Source: a virus
Length of the DNA stretch: 64,000 bases
IMG/VR virus record: IMGVR_UViG_3300024319_000003
Location: 1 to 64,000 of that record
Strand: one strand, 5' to 3'
Under the pieces are notes generated by a model, which worked only from the letters and a program-made list of their open reading frames with translations, did no database searches and was not told the origin of the DNA. The translations under genes were made by a program, and so were the position numbers. Within the stretch, counting starts at the first letter, position 1; each line of letters begins with the position of its first letter. Of this stretch, positions 58,301-64,000 are shown in pieces.

Positions 58301-61104
58301 ATGTAATAGGAGTAGATCCAGTTATAAAAGATAAGTTTGTAGGCACACCCTACGAAATACACCCTACAGGTTCTATTGCAAGTCTACATCAAGACTTCTA
58401 CATAATGTTTAGTTCTGAATCAATAGACAATAGGTTCCCAGGGAATACTTCATTTGATGCCGATATACACCACCCGAATTTAGTATGTATAGCTTACAAC
58501 CTACAGAACTCAAGTAGCAGATGGTCTGCTAGATTTAATGACAGTAGCGATTACCACTCTTTTGATCCACTACCGAACGATGTAATTCTATCAGCATTTG
58601 AACAATCAGGTTCTATAGGTGTTAAGAAAGAAATACATAAATTTTACACCCCGTTAAACGGTTTTATTATTGAAGAACCTACAGCAGCATTTGTAGACAT
58701 TACATTTAAATACTCTGACTACTCTCCTACACAGGCTACAACTAGTTTAATTCTTACATCTAATGTACTACCTCTTTTAACAAAACACTACGTAGTACGA
58801 CGCTCAGGAACACCTGGGGATATTTACAGTAGTCAAGTTGGAGTAATAATACCATACAGTAGTTCAGCAGCAACAAAAGCATTAGCATTTAAAGAAGCTA
58901 TAGATAGCCCTAATGGACAGAAGTTTAGATTTAACTTAGATATAGTAACTAAATTTGAAGAAGGAGATACGTTAAGAATATCACAAAAACAGCTAGGAAC
59001 ATCAGGAAACATAGCCTCTAACCCTTCTACACTTAACTCGGTTATGCCGACCTACATGTTAAATAGTAATTCATATCCAATACCTAACTGGAGTGGAGGA
59101 AAGAATAAGTCAAGAACTAATATAAGACATAATGCTACTACGTTCTATAACGAGGAAGTGAAGACTATAAGTGGTTCTGTTACAAAAAACATAGCAGATG
59201 AATCTCCGAAGTATAATGGAGAGCTATCAGGCTCTACTATTACTATAACAGACGGAGAATTAAATGTTAATAACCCATTTAAATACTTATCTCACCCAGT
59301 AACAAAATTTAATATAACCCCAGTAGAGCAAAGTAGTGCTGATGTATTAGAATCACTATTCATAATGGACAGCAGTAATCCTACGGAGTATAACACTAAT
59401 ATTGCTGCGTGTGGTGCTTTTACATTAATATCAGATGCATATCAATTCTACCATGATGGGACTACATCTCCACCTTTAGCAAACGGAAGTGATAAAGTTT
59501 ATTTAGATATCAACGGTGCTACAGTTTTTGCAGGAAATGGAACAGGAGATTTCTATAGTACAGCAATACAAACAGGTAATACAGTTGAAAAATTTGCAAT
59601 GGAGATAGAGACAGATGGAACTATCCTTAGTATAACGAACTGTGGTACACTAGACAGTACCGCTCCTCTTGCTCCTTCATCAGCATGGTATAATTCTTCG
59701 ATAACATCTAATAACGTTTCTGCCGTTCCCTTCAGAGCATATAACTGTGAAGTAGGTACTACAATGATAGTAACTGCATCAGATGAAAGTAGTAATGAAG
59801 CTTATTCTAGCCTTGGCGTTGTTAATACATCCGTTTTTGGAAGTATAAACTGTTCTACCTTATCAGATGGAGACGATATCACACTAAGTGTTAAACTAAG
59901 AGACGCAGTAGGTAATGTATCACCAGAATCAACAGTACACACAGCAGCACACCACCATGGGAAAGTGATTCCTAAACAAGTAGCAGTTCCTTCAGGGTAC
60001 TCAGGATACTTTGCAGTTAAAGAAAGCGCTATGTTACTTCTAACACAGTCTATAAACTACACTGCTGCATACAAAGTACAAGTGCATCACTCTGTAGACT
60101 TTAACGGTACAGTCTCAGTAATTTTTGACGGAAACCACACTGGAGCAACTCAACGAACAGCAACCTCAACATATATAAGTGCTTCATCAGCAACTCCAGG
60201 AACATCAAGTGTCTTTATAAACGACTTTGCAAGTCAAGATTTCTCAAGCCCTACTTACGGTAATACTGTCTATGGATATGTATACCTTACTGACACCTTC
60301 GGTAACGTAGGAGCATACCACACAGCATCTGTAACACATAAACCAGAATATGATTATGATTGGGAAAACGCAACTGGCGCAGGAACCCCACCAACTTATA
60401 TTAATCTAACCGGTTACGCACAAACAGGTTCAACCTATGTAAGAGCAAAACAGAACGGAGGATACGTAGGAAATACTGACTACGAAATGCAATCGCTGTC
60501 ACCTGGTAACTTTCTTCAAGCATATAACCCATACTATTCGTATTTGGGAAATAGAACTTACGGTAAAGGAAATAGTAATGTTTTCACAGCTATCGTTACA
60601 GAAAATTCTGGAACTAACACACGATATGGAGCCTACAGGAAAAAAATTGTTAAAGACGGATACACTTACATAATGGGTCCTAGCCAAGGCTGGTCACAGG
60701 ATGAACTCTGTGTTAGTATGGACACCAATATTCTAATGAAAACCGGTAAACAAAAACTAGCTGAAGAATTACAGGTCGGAGATATTATTAGAACTCAACA
60801 TGAAGATACATTAGAATGGTTTGAAGATATAATTATACGTAAGGAAATCTCATCAGCAGAAAAAGAAACATTAGAAATTGAATTTGAAGATGGGACAGTA
60901 CTTATAGCCACTCCAGGACATAGGGTATATATAGAAGAAGAAAATAAATTTATTGCCTTAAGGGATATAAAAGTAGAACAAAAAGCATCAGGAAAGATAA
61001 TAAGAAGTATAAAAGAAGGGGCGAAACAAAAGGTAGTAAGCCTAACAGTAGAAAAATGTCGTACATATATAAGTAACGGTATACTATCTCATAATACAAA
61101 GTAA
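55327..61104 (+). CDS. Giant tail/baseplate protein ending in an intein-like Hint domain
   Basis: 1925 residues. N-terminal about 750 residues are baseplate-like, followed by many beta-rich repeats with Thr/Ser/Gly, suggesting a long fibre or wedge protein (position similar to T4 gp7 or gp10). The last 131 residues form a Hint module starting C1795-V-S-M-D-T-N-I-L-M and ending S-H1922-N1923-T-K. See separate entry. No frameshift in the frame. It is the largest gene in the window. Confidence 0.65.
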   Translation: MAKVTYTSQDIIANSLPDVEKYSSKDLNLIDNFKVNKEFDFNKHYIETHFYTVNNYRLYSSYNYSLPVPNLSIPTEDQKSTEIELKPAELAIQQGFARTKVKVLFHFLNDVFTIGNGKQDLYIHSISTDRKEVLLYSDKIKVNELINRTDELKEKIKSKSYFEELSLNMGDNDLLIVTNIDTFQLDNKYTVALRLYEPLPDKYDIKSDVQLVEKVSDSIATLVIPDIEEEERQAPKLRQANFSVELETQDSTPTEYFKLNDLFSYESNNSNKELFSLINEKSANIGIDHREYENFIHFSSAEERLRNFKYKVSLLEAYESDLLTEQGINNPNTVAASGSIVATRNLIDGIVNNFDHYERFLYYESGSKSWPKSNDDKPYVNLEISNTASVAWFDEQITSASSYDARNLDVLTGFLPEYIADDDNNKAAITFTHMLGQHYDNLWIYTKALTDKYDTDNRLDYGISKDLVQEAVKSMGIKLYNSVEGTNDLFSYIIQDTYDSGSQSEVINHYAGPFTEAEFASGFIRFRSDSNTADSNMTITLTSVQGTTITYQATNDVSKTSTIDAATGNTLFYIGNAGVYTGAVAREYRFNNAIKSSNGHGGEFTYESTSIAGEIVIKQTIAGPQGNIAWITGSSFYGAGQLSGGMSTAFTGGTTSTGKSISTKDYEASVYKRLYHNIPLLLKSKGTERGLRALINCFGIPKDFLTIKTFGQHEDSIYFGPENAYTSSLNSVTVIPSIPEDGKVLTGNRSITLENPQGNRQSTNIYKSRKVEVGFSPSTVLNKYINEQADLIRANYTQAQFSLDHWIGDPRDLNKDVYESPDYKFKYTLERLKYNIFPDLGKEYLNYNLKDFVRIFKFYDNVLFKMIKDFVPSNANLDVGIIIQPHSLERSKIKSPSVEGTDNTYSASIDTAFVTGSSAGAYNDKVLPENKHLKGLPVNFSPGKVGGHSDINFHINFATGSADFGEIVPQGTVFYHPDGTEYNIEEVYKPGNVIGVDPVIKDKFVGTPYEIHPTGSIASLHQDFYIMFSSESIDNRFPGNTSFDADIHHPNLVCIAYNLQNSSSRWSARFNDSSDYHSFDPLPNDVILSAFEQSGSIGVKKEIHKFYTPLNGFIIEEPTAAFVDITFKYSDYSPTQATTSLILTSNVLPLLTKHYVVRRSGTPGDIYSSQVGVIIPYSSSAATKALAFKEAIDSPNGQKFRFNLDIVTKFEEGDTLRISQKQLGTSGNIASNPSTLNSVMPTYMLNSNSYPIPNWSGGKNKSRTNIRHNATTFYNEEVKTISGSVTKNIADESPKYNGELSGSTITITDGELNVNNPFKYLSHPVTKFNITPVEQSSADVLESLFIMDSSNPTEYNTNIAACGAFTLISDAYQFYHDGTTSPPLANGSDKVYLDINGATVFAGNGTGDFYSTAIQTGNTVEKFAMEIETDGTILSITNCGTLDSTAPLAPSSAWYNSSITSNNVSAVPFRAYNCEVGTTMIVTASDESSNEAYSSLGVVNTSVFGSINCSTLSDGDDITLSVKLRDAVGNVSPESTVHTAAHHHGKVIPKQVAVPSGYSGYFAVKESAMLLLTQSINYTAAYKVQVHHSVDFNGTVSVIFDGNHTGATQRTATSTYISASSATPGTSSVFINDFASQDFSSPTYGNTVYGYVYLTDTFGNVGAYHTASVTHKPEYDYDWENATGAGTPPTYINLTGYAQTGSTYVRAKQNGGYVGNTDYEMQSLSPGNFLQAYNPYYSYLGNRTYGKGNSNVFTAIVTENSGTNTRYGAYRKKIVKDGYTYIMGPSQGWSQDELCVSMDTNILMKTGKQKLAEELQVGDIIRTQHEDTLEWFEDIIIRKEISSAEKETLEIEFEDGTVLIATPGHRVYIEEENKFIALRDIKVEQKASGKIIRSIKEGAKQKVVSLTVEKCRTYISNGILSHNTK
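60709..61095 (+). other. Hint/intein-like domain coding part (129 aa)
   Basis: Block A CVSMDTNILM with C1795 as N-terminal nucleophile; block B ATPGHRVYI with T1862 and H1865; block F/G TYISNGILSHN with H1922-N1923, then Thr-Lys as the entire C-terminal flank. There is no homing endonuclease insert. Could splice, cleave or form a thioester. Confidence 0.75.
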
Positions 61105-61128
61105 AGATAAATAATATAGAATAGTAAT

Positions 61129-62940
61129 ATGGCTAACATAACACAATTTGCAAACACAAACCCAAATAATGGAGAAATTAGAGCATTCTATAATGTAGAT
61201 TCATTGTCTGGAGACCATATAGTACGAGCTCTTACGGTACATGAAAATGCTATTGGAGGGATTGACGTAGTGCCTACACTACAAAACCTACAGAGTTTAA
61301 AAATGAGAATAACAAGCTCAGGAGATTTCAGCTCATTTAAAAAGATATCAGCAACAAAAAAAGGCAATTACTTCTTCATTGATAACGTAGATCTTACGTT
61401 TGCTGATATATCTTCAAGCTTATCATCATCTGTTACATTTGACCCATTTATGTCAGAAAACTTCTATAACAATGATTACAACGTATTAATAAGTAATTCA
61501 GAAGAGATTCGAACAGGTACTAAAAGGTATAAGTTAAATAGATCTGCAGGCACTGTACACCCTTCTAACTTTAACGCTGCAGTCGGAATAGAAGTTAACA
61601 GGATCGGATTTAATGACGAGGATCATAACACATTTCTTAATAACACAGTATTTAGCACAAGTGGAGGCGCAGGTACTGTCGTTACAGCACCAGCTCCATT
61701 TAGAAACGATATAGACATAGAAGTCTCTGTAACTAGGGACTCAATTGTAAACGCACTAGGAAACGTAAACGGTGCAGTAATATTAGAAGACCCCACGGAT
61801 AAGTACAACCACCTTTTTGCAGTTAAACTTGAAATTAACCCAGAAAGTGACTTTACTGGTGTTGGTGTAGCACATACATTAGCACAAGTAGAGTATATTG
61901 ACGGTAGATATTTAAAGACTGTTTTTCCTTATAGACAAGTAATCCCATCTGGTAGCTACGGTGATTTTGTACATACCAGAATAAAAGTAATAAACAATCC
62001 AGGACTTAGTTACCCTGGTCTAACACCACCTAAAAAAATTATAGGAACGTTAACATCGTTAGACAGAACAACAAACTACACCGAAGTAAGATATGCAACA
62101 CCAGAGTTTACACCTTACGCAGAACACGCTGAAGTTCAAGATTCTAACTATACATCAACAGGTATATCTAATGCAAGGTACAGAGGATCTAAAACTTCCA
62201 AAGAAGAATTCAGTGGAATAGATTCTGCTATAAACGCCCAAACTATTAAAGTATTAAGGTTAACTGAAGGTTCCATATCTAGTTCCTTTGATAACACACC
62301 ATCTTACGGTAGATCATGGTTTAATATAAACATGTTATTAAACGGGATATCAGGTTCAGACGGATTAAGAAAAGAGTATGAAAATGCAATTGAAGAGATA
62401 TCATTTACAGGCCTTAGAGATAAACCAGCAACAAGAGTTGGAAACGTAGGTGAGTTTTATACTGGTGGAAACGCTTATGAAATAGAATCGTCTACAACAA
62501 ACCATTTTGATATATGGAAAGAAGGGTACGGTCAAAAAATACTACCAGGAGATCTACTTTCGTTTGTTTCCGAAAGTTCAGCCGGAGCAGATATAAAAGA
62601 GTATATGCAAATTGTATCCGTAGCTACAAAGTACGATGCCGGCGGAACAGTAATAAGGGAAGTATTAACAGTACAGGTGCTAAGAGGTAGAGGACCAGAT
62701 GGAAACGCAAATAACACCGCAGGAAAAGTAGCAAACGGTAACCACATAATTTCACTAGCATCAGGAGATAGGTTAATAGACATAGAAGGGAATAGAGTTA
62801 TACCTTTTTCTAATGCAATATTTGTACTAAACCCAGATAAAGTAAAAGATGCTCCTGATGATATGGTTATAGTAGAAACTAACAACCAAGGGTTTATATT
62901 TAACACATACATATCAGGATCACAAGACGGTACACTTTAA
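61129..62940 (+). CDS. Structural tail protein (603 aa)
   Basis: Beta-rich, no signal peptide, several Ser/Thr-rich strands. GEIRAFYNVDSLSGDHIVRA near the start. Not recognised; its position among baseplate and fibre genes supports a virion role. Confidence 0.55.
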   Translation: MANITQFANTNPNNGEIRAFYNVDSLSGDHIVRALTVHENAIGGIDVVPTLQNLQSLKMRITSSGDFSSFKKISATKKGNYFFIDNVDLTFADISSSLSSSVTFDPFMSENFYNNDYNVLISNSEEIRTGTKRYKLNRSAGTVHPSNFNAAVGIEVNRIGFNDEDHNTFLNNTVFSTSGGAGTVVTAPAPFRNDIDIEVSVTRDSIVNALGNVNGAVILEDPTDKYNHLFAVKLEINPESDFTGVGVAHTLAQVEYIDGRYLKTVFPYRQVIPSGSYGDFVHTRIKVINNPGLSYPGLTPPKKIIGTLTSLDRTTNYTEVRYATPEFTPYAEHAEVQDSNYTSTGISNARYRGSKTSKEEFSGIDSAINAQTIKVLRLTEGSISSSFDNTPSYGRSWFNINMLLNGISGSDGLRKEYENAIEEISFTGLRDKPATRVGNVGEFYTGGNAYEIESSTTNHFDIWKEGYGQKILPGDLLSFVSESSAGADIKEYMQIVSVATKYDAGGTVIREVLTVQVLRGRGPDGNANNTAGKVANGNHIISLASGDRLIDIEGNRVIPFSNAIFVLNPDKVKDAPDDMVIVETNNQGFIFNTYISGSQDGTL

Positions 62941-62974
62941 ACATTAAGACTAGGTAGAAAAGATTAAATTAATA

Positions 62975-62982
62975 TATTTATA
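62975..62982 (+). promoter_or_regulatory. Candidate late promoter motif TATTTATA
   Basis: 25 bases before the ATG at 63000, in the only gap of this tail block. Confidence 0.35.
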
Positions 62983-62999
62983 ATAAACAACATTAACAA

Positions 63000-63659
63000 A
63001 TGGGATATTTAAACAACGGTGTCGTAACAGTCGATGCAATACTTACAAAAAAAGGAAGAGAGTTACTAGCTAGAGGAGATGGCTCTTTTAAAATTACACA
63101 ATTTGCTTTAGCTGATGATGAAATAGATTACACACTTTATAATCCCTCTCATCCATCCGGCTCAGCATTCTACGGTGAAGCAGTAGAAAATATGCCTCTA
63201 CTAGAAGCATTTGCAGATGAAACTCAAGTAATGAAATATAAACTTGCCACTCTACCTAGAGGAACTGCTAAACTGCCGATATTAGAAGCAGGTTTTGCCT
63301 CTATAACATTAAAACAAGGAGCAGCATTAACCATTACTCCACAAACACTTAACTATCTTGGAGCATCACAAGCATTCGAATCTAGCGGTTATACTGTTAC
63401 TATTGCAGATGTTAGACTTCTATCAAACTTTACAGGAGTAGGTATTAATAGTGCAGAAGCAGATAGATTAAATGCGAGTACTACTTTAGGTACTAACGTA
63501 TCTAAAACAGTAGTAGGTACATCGATTAACTTAACTGGTACAACTATAAACACATTATTCGGTACATCCAATTCATCTCTTTCAAGTACTATTTCAATTA
63601 TAGGAAGAGACAGTGGAGCTAGAATTACTATTCCAATAACAATTACTAAAACAAACTAA
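63000..63659 (+). CDS. Structural tail protein (219 aa)
   Basis: Starts MGYLNNGVVTVDAILTKKGR, then LLARGDGSFKITQFALADDE, a pattern seen in T4-like marine phage virion proteins. Beta- and Thr-rich C-terminal half. Function in the tail not known. Confidence 0.6.
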   Translation: MGYLNNGVVTVDAILTKKGRELLARGDGSFKITQFALADDEIDYTLYNPSHPSGSAFYGEAVENMPLLEAFADETQVMKYKLATLPRGTAKLPILEAGFASITLKQGAALTITPQTLNYLGASQAFESSGYTVTIADVRLLSNFTGVGINSAEADRLNASTTLGTNVSKTVVGTSINLTGTTINTLFGTSNSSLSSTISIIGRDSGARITIPITITKTN

Positions 63660-63665
63660 TAAGAT

Positions 63666-64000
63666 ATGTCATTTAAAAAATTTGATAACGAGGATATAGT
63701 AGTAAGTGCAGATTCTATCTCATCAGTGTTATGGTCAACAGGAACCTACAACCTAACAGCAGCATTTACTTCATCCACCCAAGACTCCTCTACAAGTGGG
63801 GACTACTACTTAAACGTATACCAAACTGGCTCCGACCTTAATAATGCAGAAGTACAGTACTCAATAGCTTATGGACATAAAGATGGAGCAGGAGCATCAC
63901 TATTTAATTCAAACGTATCAGGAAAATCTCCTTCAGCAACAGTCTACGGACAATATCGCTCATTAGTACTAGGAGATGAAGAATTAGACTTTAAATTTGA
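63666..64000 (+). CDS. Tail protein, N-terminal part (3' end outside window)
   Basis: MSFKKFDNEDIVVSADSISS, then WSTGTYNLTAAFTS and GDYYLNVYQTGSDLN. Frame open to the window end. Virion-type beta-rich protein; not recognised further. The start is 6 bp after the previous stop. Confidence 0.65.
   Translation, partial: MSFKKFDNEDIVVSADSISSVLWSTGTYNLTAAFTSSTQDSSTSGDYYLNVYQTGSDLNNAEVQYSIAYGHKDGAGASLFNSNVSGKSPSATVYGQYRSLVLGDEELDFKF

Noticed and set aside
62532-62912. 126-codon leftward frame inside the 61129 gene
   Set aside because: Fully inside a tail gene, no promoter or coupling; typical antisense shadow.
1-64000. CRISPR array, insertion sequence, integrase or attachment site
   Set aside because: No regularly spaced repeats, transposase motifs or integrase-like genes were seen; the tRNAs are intact and have no partial duplicate in the window.

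Overview
This window is an internal piece of a large, AT-rich genome of a T4-like tailed phage (myovirus type). Both ends cut through genes. T4-type signatures are a gp55-like late sigma factor, gp25- and gp6-like baseplate wedge proteins, a gp5-like spike and a run of large tail/baseplate proteins. The host is inferred to be a member of Bacteroidota, probably a flavobacterium: many signal peptides end in A-Q or S-Q, one protein carries a type IX secretion (T9SS) sorting domain, the promoters have TTG/TAnnTTTG-type boxes instead of sigma70 boxes, gene starts lack classical Shine-Dalgarno sites, and a Bacteroidota-style ribosomal protein bS21 is present.

Layout. 0-5.2 kb: family A DNA polymerase, then Hsp20, GroES and GroEL and a small histone-like protein. 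5.2-7.9 kb: small genes, one of them leftward, and a two-helix membrane protein. 7.9-15.6 kb: an island of exported proteins (GEVED/dockerin-like, cohesin-like, cohesin plus T9SS tail, CsgG-like, two predicted outer-membrane barrels, a thioredoxin fold without cysteines). 15.6-18.4 kb: probable lysis genes (YkuD-like enzyme, overlapping spanin-like pair) and a four-helix membrane protein. 18.4-29.7 kb: a RecB/Cas4-like nuclease, an Nmad1-like protein, and a glycan cluster (two GT4 and further GT-A glycosyltransferases, a methyltransferase, a GDP-mannose 3,5-epimerase). 29.7-46.4 kb: many small, mostly unknown early/middle-type genes, each group behind a strikingly uniform promoter, with two tRNAs flanking a structured RNA, a RadA-like ATPase, proteases, a hotdog thioesterase, a MazG-like protein and a leftward bS21 operon. 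46.4-64 kb: an HD hydrolase, the late sigma factor and the baseplate/tail genes, including a 1925-residue protein ending in an intein-like Hint domain.

How it may work together (inference). Short genes are read from host-type promoters of form AGTTG-N20-TATATTWAG. The gp55-like factor would then switch on tail genes, which lack those promoters. Chaperones, bS21 and tRNAs would support protein production. The glycan cluster and the exported island would remodel the host surface or the virion. The most novel points are the phage-encoded cohesin/dockerin/T9SS/CsgG surface set, a dispersed GC-rich hairpin element in three copies with a compensatory stem change, the structured RNA between the tRNAs, and the Hint domain at the end of a giant tail protein. 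All domain calls come from reading motifs by eye; no database search was run.
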